NCBI GenBank assembly: GCA_037577475.1
Contig: CM075186.1
Coordinates: forward strand, 3,967,501 to 4,031,500
Reading direction: 5' to 3'
DNA: 64,000 bases
From: Chaunax sp. Z400
Lineage: Eukaryota; Chordata; Actinopteri; Lophiiformes; Chaunacidae
A program made the position numbers and the translations under genes. The notes under the pieces are model-generated. The model did no database searches. It saw only the letters and a program-made list of their open reading frames with translations, and had not been told where the DNA came from. Positions 1 to 27,675 of this stretch are shown piece by piece; the first letter of the stretch is position 1, and each line of letters begins with the position of its first letter.

Positions 1-15464
<15,464 letters not shown>

Positions 15465-16120
15465 GGTCTTTGAAAAACGGTTTCCCAGCTGACGAGTTGA
15501 CGTGCATTTAGGTCAATCGGTGAGTTACAGCCTCTCAGAACCGACGAAGGGCTTCGAGTGGCCACACTGCTGCAGCAATACTACAATAGCATGGGGGAAA
15601 AAACAGTGAAGCGCCACTTTGTCCCCTCATAGACTTTACATTACTACACAATAGCTATGTTACATCATATTACACTAGCTATAATACAGTAAGTTGCTGT
15701 CTCGATTAGGGAAGCTGTCGGTGTAGCGGAGTTTCGGTTCCGACGTTGACATCACCGTCCTCGGTTAACTTTCCCCGTGCAGAGAAACGTGTTCCTCTTC
15801 GTGGATGAGGGCACTTTGTGTTGTTTCTGGGGAAACATTTCCTCTCTGACAGGCGTGTTTCTCTTCCCTTACAGTCCCATCACATGACTCCGGCGAACGA
15901 AACTTCCCGTTGGTTAGAGGAAACTGGAAATAAGACACGGCGCAGAAGCCCAGGGGGATGACACGGCAGTGTCGGACAATCAAGTCGTCATCTCCTCCAA
16001 CAAAAGTGGCTTTGAGTGACGGCTACTATTCAGATGATGCTCTCCAGGGAACGGTCACCGGACACGCTGTCCAATGTCAGCTATGATTGACAGGTAAAAC
16101 GGTGAGATTGACTTGGCACT
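15465..16120 (-). promoter_or_regulatory. lrrk2: lrrk2 5' flank: presumed 5' UTR and promoter
   Basis: The stretch just upstream of the lrrk2 start codon is richer in CpG than its surroundings. No TATA box at a convincing place and no open frame of interest. The transcription start cannot be fixed from sequence, so the limits are approximate. Confidence 0.4.
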
Positions 16121-18959
16121 GATTTGTGCCGTAATCTGGGGGAAAAAACCCGCAATGTAATATTTGTTTAGGGAACACAACAATAGAACAAATATCAAAC
16201 GTATTAAAACTTATTGGGATATAAGTTTGGCGTCTTCACGCAAATACGCAACTAATTTAAGAAATTCTCTTCTTTCTCTGTCCGATTTTTTGCCAGACCC
16301 ACCATCGACTTTGTTTGTAGTGCGCATCTAGCAGTGTAACTACGACATTGGGATGTTTCGCTAAATAACGATGTTCACAAACAAATGCTTTTTAAGCCCA
16401 TCAAACTTATGCCTTTAACTCTTTTAGTACAAACCAAATTCCTCACTCGTTGCATATTTCTTAAATTGCGAATAAGGAACAGCTGATATAAAAAAAATAG
16501 GTTTTCATTTTCCATGATTAATCTAAAAGTCTGTGCGATATAATTTATTACGTCAGTTTAAACTGTTCTGGTTTGTCACATCTATTTTGTTTTTATTTTA
16601 ATAGCAATGAATGAATGAATGAATGAATTAAATGTCAGCGTTATTTGAATCTTTTTGCGAAGTCTCAAAATTAAACAATGATCGCTAAATCAGTGCTGTA
16701 CAATAAATCATTTCAGCGTCAACACTGCAATGTGCACATGCGCAATAGACAGATTGCAGAACGTGCAATGTCACGAACAGCAAATCAAGTCTAACCTGTC
16801 AAGTTACAACTTTTTGCTGCTTGACACAAAAGGAAAGTTTCCATGGATGTTTTGTTATGGTCTATTAGTCATAGTCTATTTACTTTTGCAGTGCTGGAAT
16901 TTGGTGACATAGATTTTATTTCTACTAGCTATTTCATTTATTGTTTTGGTTGGTTCGATGCACATATTTTACTTTTATTATTACCATTAATAAGATCTAG
17001 AATTATTGGTTATTTTCTAATAGAACTATTCATCCATTCATTTTTTTTTGTTTGTCATAATGTATATCGCAGAAAAGGAAAACTATCTGTTCCAGTTGTC
17101 CTGCGGCCTTATTTTGCTCATACTGTTGGCTACAGAATTAAAATCTGTCTCGATTTCCATGTTGGATAGAGCTGATAAGTGAACACAGCTGTCTATTCTG
17201 TCAGGATCACTTGAAGGACTGCTGTGGTGGGCTGTCTTTAACATCATATCACCAGGGTCTAGAGGGCATCAGATATACTTCCCTTTGTAGAAGAGGACAG
17301 AAGCTGCAGCAGTGCTCCAGAGTAAGCCTTTAAGAGGTAGAGTTTTTAGTTATTTTGCACAAATAAACTAATACAGGGTATTTGTGTTATGCTTATGTAT
17401 TATATTAATGTCGTGAGTGATATTTTATGTGGCAGCATTAACTGTTTAAAGACACGATTCTTATAGGATCATGTTGAAAATGCTTATGGCAACGTTTATG
17501 GGCATTTGATGACCTAATTTTTATACAGACCTCGTTTTTCCTTTGTTGATACCATCCGACTCGTATCTGATGTTTTAAATATACACTTATAATTCAACGA
17601 TGAGCGAGGACTGACGAAAGTGCAAAGTGTGAACGGAGCTCGGTGCTGCGCTCCAGAGATAAGGTGCGCCTATAGCAAACAATCCAGGTCGACACTTCAA
17701 ATTTGGCTAGGTCTCCAATGAAACTGATTGAAAACTGGAAATAAACTTAGGCAACAATTTTAGTTGCCAGGTCAATTATACTGGCCATGTTAATTCGTAA
17801 AATAATTATTGAAGATTAATAGGTTAAGTGAAAATAGGGGTAAGATTGTTCTGCCGACCAGACCAATAAATTGATTGAATTAAAAATGACAAGCTAATAG
17901 TTTCCTAAATATGTATGTATGTATCTTACTTTTAATCAAATCTGTCAGCCAGTATATGTGGGTGTATTTCCAAAACTATTTGAACCTTGTTAACCGGTGC
18001 ATTTATTACTAGCAAAATGAAAATATTTAATATACCTAACAGACCTACCCAACATGTAACATTTGTAATAACCATAAAACACTTCTACAAATAAATGCTT
18101 GGACTGAAATCATGAACATCTGACCTTTATCAGAACAGCTACAAAAAACAACAACAAATTTCTCGGGAACAACTGCTTTCTAAATGAAGTTTCAGCAACT
18201 CACAAGAGGATTAGTGATGGTGGTAGTGGCGATAGTGAACATGGATTATGATAGAGAGCCATCATATCGCTACAATTGGCTGTTTTGTCACAATCGAGCT
18301 ATACTGCCATCTACTGGATTTTAAGATGTATGTTGTTTATTCCGCCAAGGACGAATGAATTTATTAACACTAAAAATTAAGGACACTTCAACTATGATAG
18401 TAGGTTAATTAAAATGTGTTATCGGCACACACTTTATTTTATTGAGATTTTATTATTGAGACAGTCATGTTCCTGCATTTAAAAACATGCTACTTTTACT
18501 GAGTCTAATAAAACATTGATGACATTAAAGTTCATTTCATTGATGACCACCCACAAAGAAAACTCTACCGTATGAAAACAGTACGTTGCCGCGCCGTATA
18601 AATCATTACATCTGGTAATGTCGCTCTCTTTGTGCTCCAGCGCGGTGCGTAAATTCACAGGGGGTGCGCAGAACTCTGCATAACACCTGTGCGTGACTCC
18701 GGATCCGCATTTAAACTATAATAGGTTCTTCACCGGCTCATTGTTTCCCGTATTCCTGTTACAAACAAACAACCCGATAAACCAGAGATTTGTCACTCCA
18801 AAGGTCAAATCCTCAAATGATTTAGTGAAACATATAATTTGTAGATACATCCAGATCTGTCATATTTTCCCGTTACAAATCCTGGCACAACTTTTTTTTT
18901 TACTTTCTTACTTACTTATTTACTTATTTATTTATTTATTGGCACAAGTTTCTATTTTT
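16121..18959. other. AT-rich intergenic DNA between lrrk2 and slc2a13
   Basis: No exon, RNA gene or complete transposon recognised on either strand. A short (atga)n tract lies near 16606-16629 and tta/ttta-type runs near 18898-18942. The 108-codon plus-strand frame at 16843-17169 is hydrophobic by AT-rich composition and resembles no family I know. Confidence 0.6.
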
Positions 18960-19412
18960 TTTTTTTACCGTTTTACGCTCACGATGACGTCACCCTAACA
19001 TGGCCGCGCGTGAAGCACAGCTGTAGCGGTGTCTGTAGCAGATAGTCGTGTGAAGTCATTAAAATGCAGCTTTTAGGCAAATGTGTGTCATGACGTGACA
19101 TTTAAACTGCGGTATTAACAGGACCGGAAGCGCAGTCGACCAGAGGGACATGTAACAAAGCGTTACGGTTAGCAAAATTAGCAAGTAGCTATTAGTGGTT
19201 ACGTCTGGACGTGTTGGCTCTTCCTGTTTCCTCATTCGAGCTGGACTCAGAGGTCGGGAATTTCAAATTACACATGTCCGAAAACAAACCACCATATTAT
19301 CTAATTTTGTTTGTTTGTTTTCTCTTCTTCTTAAATGCGTAATAATACATAAATGACCTTATTAGTAAAGAGTAAGAACTGCGGTTGACAGACTTAACTT
19401 CTGGTTTCCTCC
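18960..19412 (+). promoter_or_regulatory. slc2a13: slc2a13 promoter and 5' UTR
   Basis: CpG-richer than the AT-rich DNA to its left and ends at the slc2a13 ATG. It contains a perfect palindromic cAMP-response-type element, TGACGTCA, at 18985-18992 and a related TGACGTGA at 19091-19098. The role is inferred from position; no TSS can be read. Confidence 0.5.
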
Positions 19413-19896
19413 ATGTCCAGCGGCCACGATGAATTCACCCTGAAGCGCATTAGTGACCTTATGGGCAGCAGGACGCACAGAGCAGTGGATGATGGAGAGC
19501 GGAGTCTCATTGGGCCTCCATCTGAGGAGTCGGCCACTGCTGGGGATCTCCCGGACAAAGATGCCTCCACACCGGGGTTCATTTACGTGCTGGCATTTTT
19601 CTCTGCCCTGGGAGGATTTCTCTTCGGGTATGACACAGGGGTGGTCTCCGGGGCTATGCTGCTCCTGAAGAAGGAGATGAACCTGAATAACCTTTGGCAG
19701 GAGCTCCTGGTTTCTAGCACTGTTGGAGCTGCGGTGCTGTCCTCCCTGTGCGGAGGCCCCTTGAACGGCTGGCTGGGGCGCAGGGTCTGCATCCTTTTGG
19801 CCAGTTTCACCTTCAGCATCGGTGGCATCGTCTTGAGTTTGGCCCCGGACAGGATTGTGCTTCTGGTGGGCAGAATCATAGTTGGTTTGGGCATAG
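19413..19896 (+). CDS. slc2a13: slc2a13 coding exon 1
   Basis: Codons 1-161 plus one base: cytosolic N-terminus (MSSGHDEFTLKRISDLMGSR) and TM1-TM4, ending GRIIVGLGI. Donor gtgagt. The N-terminal tail is shorter than in human. Confidence 0.95.
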
Positions 19897-22800
19897 GTGA
19901 GTTTGTGTTTGGAAATTATGAAAAAGGGTCATTTTATTGTGTATAGTTGTTGATTTTATTGAGGGCAGGTGAGGAAATAGCATCATAATGTAGATAATTT
20001 AAAGTTTGCATCAATTATTTGGTCAAATGTTTTTATAAATTGTGTCTTAATTTGGTTTTGTTTGTTTGCATGAAACATAGAAGTGTGGATCATATAACTG
20101 ATTGTAGTAAGATTGCTTTTCTTAATTAAAAAATTATGTTTGAAGTGAGCTTACCATTTTCTTTGAATGTTCAAAGGATAACAGTGTTTTTTTTCCCATC
20201 AGGCATTGCCTCTATGACAGTTCCTGTGTACATTGCCGAAGTCTCCCCCCCTCAACAGAGGGGTCAGCTGGTCACCATCAACTCCCTCTTCATCACCGGT
20301 GGCCAGTTCATTGCCAGTGTGATTGATGGTTGTTTCAGCTACTTGAGCCATGACGGCTGGAGGTCTGTGTTGGTTCAACATAACTCTGTCCTCTGTCGGT
20401 AACTTTCCATGATCTCGGCTTCAGCTTCACTCTTTGCCTTTTCCTGTTTTCCCTCAGGGAAAACAAACAGCAGTTCGCTCGCTCACTAAATAAACACATT
20501 TTCAGCATTTAGCTGTACAAGTTCTCCTTAAATGGTTTATATTGTTGAGAAAGGTTTTCTACCTGCACTCACACAATATTATGGTAACGTTTAAGACGAT
20601 TATTAACATGTTTTAAGAAGTGATAAGTGGCTGAAAGAGGTCTCTGATGGGCCCTGATGACAAAAGAACAGTGCATCTATGCACTTGAAAGCAAAATGTT
20701 GGCAGTCATTAGCAAATTAGCTCAGGTAGCCATGCAGCTGGTGGCTCTATGTCTGACTCATGTCTGCCCAAACTGGGAGCTTGGAGCGCTGTGGGAGTGG
20801 TGGTGTTTACACACCACAAGCTCAGCAGCCTCCCACACCCAGACCAGGACTGAAATAGTTTGACAATGGCCAGTCTCACTGCAGAGATTACAGTCCTGAG
20901 GTGATTTATTCCAGCTCCCACCAGGACTCTTAACTCCAGGGATGACAAAGAGATGGCGGGGGTGGGGGGGGGGGGGGGACAGGGGAGGCTTTAGGCAGGA
21001 CAGGAGTGAGAGTGAGGTCAAGGATCACCGCGGTGGAAAAGGAGCATTTAGTGCCAGAATGTTTTCACATCTTATTTGGCGAATTAAATATTTATTTTAA
21101 ACAAACCCAATTTGGTGATTGTTGGATCAGTGGGAAGACTAACCAAGCCAGTTTGGCTGTGTTATTTTGTTCCCATCCAGTGTCGTTGAATTGCGTTTCA
21201 TGATAATTTAACAAGGCAGTCGAGCTCGGGTTAGTTTGGTGTTGACGTTTTGTATGTGTGTGTTTTTTAATTATCTCAAATATTTCCCAAGCTGAAACTA
21301 TGAGGGTCTATACTATTGCCTCTTGATTCAAAAAGTGGTGCTACAGGACAGGACGGGCCGGAGCTAGCTGGTTAGCATGCTAATTTCAGTAGTTAACGTC
21401 TGCAACACAGTACATGGACGTCTATGAAATAATGTAGAAACTGTTACATTTTCACATTCTGTTATTGATTTTAATAATTGTTTGGAATGTTTTAAACTGA
21501 AAATGTTAAAAATGTATTATATATTACAACTTTAAATGAATGCTCACTAATGTGTAGCGTCCAAACTTTTTAAACTCTATGCACCACATGACTTTAGTGA
21601 TCAGGGGCATTTCTGACACTTGAAGTAGCCATGTGAGGCAAACAAGGGATCACATTGGGGTTGAAAAGATAATAATGCTCCCAAAAAGCTCAAAATTTGG
21701 GCTCTGATCGAATCCTGTTGCTGCCCTAATTCACGATTTGTACAATAGTGATGTAGCTTTCTATCGGTTACCTCAAAGTCTTCATATCCAAACCTGAGAA
21801 TCAGTGGTCGTTGTCTCTATGCTGTATAGGTACATGCTGGGTTTGTCCGTTATCCCAGCAGGGCTGCAGTTCATAGGCTTCCTCTTCCTGCCGGAGAGCC
21901 CTCGCTGGCTTCTCCAAAAGGGTCGGAGCCAAGAGGCCCTTCAGGTTCTCAGCCGGATCAGAGGAGGACAGAGTGTTGACGCGGAGTATGAAACCATCAG
22001 AACCGGCATCGAGGAAGAGGAGGAAGAGGCTGGTGGAGGTGAAAGACTTTTATGAAAGCAGAGAAGAATAAACAGCAGTGAAATATTGGGTATTGATTTT
22101 TTGCTTCCTTTGTTCTTCAGGAGGTCTTGTCATTTTGCGGATCCTCCGCCACGGTCCGACTCGCAGGGCTCTCATCGTTGGCTGTGGCCTCCAGATGTTT
22201 CAGCAGCTGTCTGGGATAAACACGGTCATGTAGGATGTTTACTTATCTTGTAGCAGCTTCCACATAATTGACTCCCTACTGCCTGATAAATGTTGGGACG
22301 TTTTCGGAGTCTTTGCTAGATAGTAAAAACTGTCCTGGTTTGTCTCACTGGAATAAAGAACTGAATGGATCTGGGTTTTCAGTGAACCTTCTTTGCCTTT
22401 ATCTACTGTAGGTACTACAGTGCAACCATTCTCCAAATGGCAGGGGTGCGGGATGATAAACAAGCCATCTGGTTGGCTGCTGTCACTTCTGCTACCAACT
22501 TTGTGTTCACCTTGGTTGGAGTCTGGCTCGTGGAGAGAGTGGGCCGCAGGAAGCTGACCCTGGGCAGCCTTTTAGGTTCGTCACGTGGACATTACTACTG
22601 TAATTACCTCACTGATAAGTTGATTTTTTTTTCACAAATGACTAATTTAGTTTCTCAATTTTACATCGCTGTCATTCAAAGACAGCAACGTAATTGACAT
22701 TAACTATTTTTATTCACTGAATGGCTAATCATTTTATGATATTTCCAAACTGTGATTAGTTCAAAATCATAATTATAATAATAATTAGATGGAAAATTTT

Positions 22801-25800
22801 TTTTTGAATGTAAGATAACAAAATATAATCAGTCAAAAATAGAATAACTAATAACAGTAATCGTGAAAAGTATTGTTTCTATTATATTTTTCTGTCATTT
22901 CATCATTACATTTATTGATCTTATTCAGAGGGACATACAATGGACATGTTGGGTCTCTAGGATTCAGTGTCTATGTCTTGATTTTAGTTGTAGTCCTGCT
23001 TACACATCACACCCCGGTCACAACCTGTTCCAACTTCTAGTGCTGCAGAGCACTAAAAGCCCAAACAGCCCAAGTAGGTCTGTCTGCAGACTCACAGTAG
23101 CTACAGGACAGGCCTACAGCATGATACACCCTCAGAACTGTTTGGGTCAGGCAGGCATTTCTTCTATTTTTGTAGAGCTTAATTCAGTGTCATATATTAT
23201 CTCTAATACAGGTACTGGTCTGAGTCTGGCTTTGCTGGCCTTCGGGTTCTTGCTAACTGCCCTGAATTCTCCACCCATCACCCTCCATCCAGTCGACTCT
23301 CAGAACACAACCTGCAGCCTATATGGGTAAGACAACACAGCACAGCTACACTGAAAACAACCATTCATTTTCATTTGAAAAACATTCGCTTAGAGTTATT
23401 ATTCATCCAAATTCCTGCTGTATGTAGTCAATGTGACTTCATGTCGTTTGGCTTCATTTTTAAATTTTTTTTTTTCGTATTCAGTATTTTTACACCAGTA
23501 AACTTGATTTGATGTTCAATCCCAAAGAGTTGAGGCTTCTTTCAAGTCTCACATATATGCATGATAAAGGGAGAAACTCACTGTATAAGAGTCAGAAAGA
23601 CAACGTCACACACAGTCATGTTACATTTTAAATATTGACATGACACTCGGGGTGCCTTTTGAAGGAAATGTAGGAAACTACTTGTGAAAAATGGATGATC
23701 CTTAGAGGTCTTGGGTAAAAGTAGCTTTTAACTTTTGATGTCTGTAGATTTTCTCTGATGACCAAAGGCTTCAAGTTACAGCGTCTGATATCAGAGAAAA
23801 GCTTCTCCTGAGTGAAGAGTAAGAACATTTCTGTCCCGACGAGTTCTGTTTCTGCTAAACTAATATTGGAACAAGGTGATCAGCTGATCTGAGAGGTGTG
23901 GTTACTATTGGATTTGGAGAAATGTAGTTTCTTTGTATATTTCAGCAGAGTAGAAATATAACAAAATCTGGTCATCATTACATCTTGAAGTTTATGCCTA
24001 ACATGAACATTTTGGTATTTCTATTGACTGTTGATGGATGCAGCAGCTGATCATGCAGAACATGTAACTCTGTTTGTGAATATACAACAGATAGAACTTT
24101 CATTTAGTCTCTTAAATATGTTGTAGAATTATTTATACACCACTAGTGTTATTTTTTTATTTATTAGCCGTCTATGCTTTTTTCAGTATACATTTGTGTT
24201 AATATATATGTATATTTTATTTATTTATTTATTACTATTATTCTTTTAAATATTACTTTTGGATACACGCATATCTTATCATGCAATTCTATTTAATGTG
24301 ATTGGTATTTGTGGTCAGCTGGAGAGACTATGGGGTGGAGGGAGGCTACACTCATGTCATTATTATAAATAATAATAAATAAATAAAGTTGTTAAGTCTC
24401 TGAAAGGCTTCCTGAACTATCCCATTTGATCAAAACTCATAAATAGTTCTCACATTTGACTGCTGCAGGTTTACTTGTATTCACTTGTGTGATGATTGGA
24501 CCAAATGCATCTCCCTGCATCCATGGACATTGTTTTCAAGGTTCACTGTCTTCATTGTTATCAAAGGCTTGAGTTATCACTGCTGACAGAGTAGTATGTG
24601 TGTCAGGCTGTGGCTCGGTAAGCAGTGCAACAGCCTGTGTCAACATGGGTGCATTATTATGAGAGAGGGTTTAAAGTCAGCTCTGGCCTCCAGGTCCTGT
24701 GAATCCTGCATGTTGGATCCGATCTGTGGATTTTGTTATCGTGAAAACGGCACCGGAGTGTTCGCCTCCTCCTGCGTTCCTGTCAATCACGGGTCCACGG
24801 ATCACGCCGCCTGGGGAAGGTGAGACACTGCTTATCTGCACGACACAGTAAAATAAGAGGTCAGGGGATATCTGAGATAGACAGGAGTGTCACAGTACAA
24901 ACTCCACACACCCAATCAACATCGCTATAATCACAACGCCATCATCTTTAGGGATGGTTACCAAAACCCAGGATTAAACAGGGCCAGGTTTAAATGATTT
25001 AAGACCGTAGAAACGATAAGCTCCTACATTATCAGTCTGGAGAAATGATTACATTCTTCTTCGCATTTTTGCTTTTCCCAATTCAGAAAATTTCCCACTT
25101 CTGCCCCTCTATCACACAGACCCTGCTCTTACTGAGGCAATACATGTTGCCACAAGAGCAGCAAGACTTTTGCATGTAAGGGCGATATAAGGAGCAATCT
25201 TTCCAAAAATCTAGCAAATGTACGTCACATACAGGTGGAGAAATATACAGTATTTGAAAGCATAACTCATAGTTCAGCTCTCCTTTCCCCATCCGACTCA
25301 GGTATGCTATGTATGCTCGCGGCCTAGAGCCAACTCAGAGTCAAATTAATCATACAGACATGGGTTAATAATTAAAGGTAACCATCAGCTAGCCGGTTGT
25401 TTGGTTAGAAATGTGTTCAAGAATTGAATCAGAAGTGGTCAGAGCCTCCTCTGGACCCTCAGTCCAGACGGCGGAGAGGTCACGTCACATTGTTATAAAT
25501 AACTTTAGATAATTCTTTATCAATGTTATTAAAGCAGTGTAGTTAAACGTTTTGGTCAAGGTCTAATCAGTAGAGCGTACCTGCAGGTTCAGGTGACTCA
25601 TTAAAACTATACAGTCTGTGACGCTGCTCTTATCTTAGATCAAGTGGCCAGATTGAATAATCGAAAGTCAATAATTGTTTATTTTGTTTATTTACATTAA
25701 AATGATCAAATCACAGTCTATGATATGACCTTTTTTTTCTCTCTCTTAAAAAAAATAGCAAAGAGAGCCAATAAGAATCTTTTTAAAGTACCTGATTTCT

Positions 25801-27675
25801 AAGCAGTATCCTAGTTAAAATCTTAGAGATTAAACACCTCTAAACATCATATGGTTAAAAATCGACCTCCAATAAAAACACACGCGATCTGCTCTGCAGT
25901 TAGACGTGAGATAAAAAAAACTTTAAAACAGCAGATATTAAAAGCTTTGACTGTTAAATGTTGTCACTTTCAGCAGCATTGAAGCTAAAGGAACAACATG
26001 GTCTTCATCATTTGAAAAGAGGACGCTACTGTATTTTCAAACTTCAGCACATATAAGCGCCTGCAGACCAGACGTGGATAATCAGCATTGAATTGGAACC
26101 GGCCACTTGGATCAGCCTGTAGAGAAATGTTGGTTTTGATTTTTTTTTTGTCTCTTCCATCCAGATGTTCCAACCTGACAGAGGCCACTGGCAGCCCGAT
26201 CTGGGCCTACAACTACTGTCCAACGTCCTACTCCTGGATTGTCGTGATGGGCCTCATCCTCTACCTTGCGTTCTTTGCTCCAGGTCTGAAATCACTTCCT
26301 GAATGTCTTTCAAACGTCACACATCTAACAGCTTTCCTATGAATTGCAGGTGACTCATTTTTGCTCTTACAGGAGCCATCTTTAATAGCCCTGAGCTTGT
26401 TTCTACTTTTCATATTGGCTTGACAGACGTGATATTTCTGTAATACATTTACAAATTAGTAAACCACACACAAACCACAAGTTGCCACACACCTTCACAT
26501 GCTGTGACACGAGTCCTTTTGGCAGGGAATAGTCACCAGCATAAATGGCCAGACCAACAATTATGTGTACGATTATGAAGAAAAACAAATACCTGATGCA
26601 TTGTTATGCACCTGATATCAAAATATGATGTATGCAGTGCAGTGCAGGCTTTCCTTGTGAATATTTAAAGAATGCCTCTGTGTCAGGTATGGGTACCATG
26701 CCTTGGACAGTGAACTCGGAGATCTACCCAATGTGGGCACGCAGCACCGGCAACGCCTGTTCATCCGGAGTCAACTGGATCTTCAACGTCATCGTGTCTC
26801 TGACCTTCCTGGATGTCGCCGAGTTTCTGACCTATCATGGTAAGATTCTACCAGGAGGTCTGATTGTGGTACATACACATCATTACTCAGCAGATCTTCC
26901 TGTCCGGCCTGCAGAATGTTTATTAATTCAGAAAATAGTGCATCTAATGTTCCTCACCAGCGGAACAGGTCAAGTCCATCCTCAGAGTTATTGTCAATAT
27001 AGGAATGGTATATTGGAATGGGTTCCACCCATCCGTGTGAGTGTGTGGGTAAAAAACAACAACATTGATTTGCCAATAAAGATGCAGCTAATGAGATTTT
27101 TTGGAGAGCTTTAACATATAGTGCCGTAGACGGAGTTTGAAAATTACAGCTGAAAAACTTCTTCTTTATTTTTTTTGAGTTATGGCCCTTATTTCAAAAT
27201 TTGCACTTGCACATAGTGTTGCAAGTTTTCTAACAGCTCTATTGTACACTGTAGTAGATTGAATTCAAAAATTTCTGTTGAAAAAGTGTTAAAAATGTGC
27301 ACATTAGAAACAAGCACTATGTGGCGAGGGATATTCACAGCTATGCTAGTGAATACTGTAAATCATGCATGCACAAATGGAATATTATTTTAACGTTAGC
27401 AGCCGTAGCTCCGACGCTAACAGCGTACATGTGAAATCTGTCTTCCAGGGGCGTTCTTCTTGTACATGGGCCTGGTGGTGTTGGGCCTTCTCTTCATCCA
27501 GGGCTGCCTCCCAGAGACGAAGGGCCTACAGCTGGAGGACATCGAGCACCTGTTCAACGGTCCGCTCTGCTCCTGTGGAGCCTCCTCACCCAATGACAAT
27601 CGCCAAGTCCAATACATTCGGGTAAAAGGCAGCAACTACCTCCTCTCTGAGAGCGATGCCTCAGATGTAGAGTAG
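19413..27675 (+). CDS. slc2a13: slc2a13, proton/myo-inositol cotransporter (HMIT, GLUT13), complete
   Basis: Twelve-helix major facilitator sugar transporter. The mammalian member carries myo-inositol with protons and resides mainly on intracellular membranes of brain cells. Ten coding exons give 621 residues (human 648, longer mainly at the N-terminus): 19413-19896, 20203-20362, 21830-22038, 22121-22229, 22412-22575, 23212-23326, 24694-24819, 26165-26283, 26687-26839, 27449-27675. Family signatures in order: GGFLFGYDTGVVSGAM (TM1), PVYIAEVSPP, PESPRWLLQKG, QQLSGINTVMYYSATI (TM7), GRRKLTLGS, PWTVNSEIYP, PETKG. The long Cys-rich exofacial loop between TM9 and TM10 (CESCMLDPICGFCY), absent from ordinary GLUTs, identifies SLC2A13. 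N-glycosylation sequons NTT and NLT flank it. The C-terminus ends YIRVKGSNY...SDASDVE as in mammals; YIRV is a tyrosine-type sorting motif. No defects seen. Confidence 0.96.
20203..20362 (+). CDS. slc2a13: slc2a13 coding exon 2
   Basis: Codons 162-214 (IASMTVPVYIAEVSPPQQRG, LFITGGQFIASVIDG), TM4-TM5. Acceptor ttcccatcag, donor gtctgt. Confidence 0.95.
20363..21829 (+). other. slc2a13: slc2a13 intron 2
   Basis: 1.5 kb without a gene. It contains a G-run at 20958-20978. Confidence 0.7.
20958..20978. repeat. slc2a13: G-run in slc2a13 intron 2
   Basis: 21 bases, all G except one T, on the transcribed-sense strand. Confidence 0.95.
21830..22038 (+). CDS. slc2a13: slc2a13 coding exon 3
   Basis: Codons 215-284: TM6 (YMLGLSVIPAGLQFIGFLFL), the PESPRWLLQKG motif and the cytosolic loop with an EEEEEEA run. 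Acceptor gtatag, donor gtgaaa. Confidence 0.95.
22121..22229 (+). CDS. slc2a13: slc2a13 coding exon 4
   Basis: Codons 285-320 (RRALIVGCGLQMFQQLSGIN), TM7. Acceptor ttcttcag. The donor splits the Met codon as AT|gtagga, completed by G at the next exon. Confidence 0.93.
22412..22575 (+). CDS. slc2a13: slc2a13 coding exon 5
   Basis: Codons 321-375 (YYSATILQMAGVRDDKQAIW, FVFTLVGVWLVERVGRRKLT), TM8-TM9. Acceptor ctactgtag. Donor gttcgt is weak but is the only one keeping frame. Confidence 0.93.
23212..23326 (+). CDS. slc2a13: slc2a13 coding exon 6
   Basis: Codons 376-413 (TGLSLALLAFGFLLTALNSP, SQNTTCSLYG): end of TM9 and start of the exofacial loop, with an NTT sequon. Acceptor taatacag, donor gtaaga. 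The open frame upstream of 23212 is intron. Confidence 0.92.
23327..26164 (+). other. slc2a13: slc2a13 introns 6 and 7 (flanking exon 7)
   Basis: Two introns of about 1.35 kb each, AT-rich with simple tta and aat runs (for example 24217-24240). No gene, RNA or confident transposon recognised. Introns 22576-23211, 26284-26686 and 26840-27448 are also without features. Confidence 0.6.
24694..24819 (+). CDS. slc2a13: slc2a13 coding exon 7
   Basis: Codons 414-455: Cys-rich exofacial loop (SCESCMLDPICGFCYRENGT, SSCVPVNHGSTDHAAWG). Acceptor cctccag, donor gtgaga. Highly specific for SLC2A13. Confidence 0.94.
26165..26283 (+). CDS. slc2a13: slc2a13 coding exon 8
   Basis: Codons 456-495 (RCSNLTEATGSPIWAYNYCP, SWIVVMGLILYLAFFAPG): end of loop with an NLT sequon, then TM10. 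Acceptor ccatccag, donor gtctga. Confidence 0.93.
26687..26839 (+). CDS. slc2a13: slc2a13 coding exon 9
   Basis: Codons 496-546 (GTMPWTVNSEIYPMWARSTG, WIFNVIVSLTFLDVAEFLTY), TM10-TM11. Acceptor gtgtcag, donor gtaaga. Confidence 0.95.
27449..27675 (+). CDS. slc2a13: slc2a13 coding exon 10 (terminal, stop included)
   Basis: Codons 547-621 plus TAG: TM12, PETKG, and the cytosolic tail ending YIRVKGSNYLLSESDASDVE. Acceptor gtcttccag. Confidence 0.96.

Noticed and set aside
16843..17169. 108-codon hydrophobic frame between lrrk2 and slc2a13
   Set aside because: AT-rich composition alone gives Phe/Ile/Leu-rich frames; no family motif, start context or splice support.
22863..23330. 155-codon single-exon protein
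   Set aside because: Only its last part (from 23212) is real, as slc2a13 exon 6; the upstream part is intron that happens to stay open.
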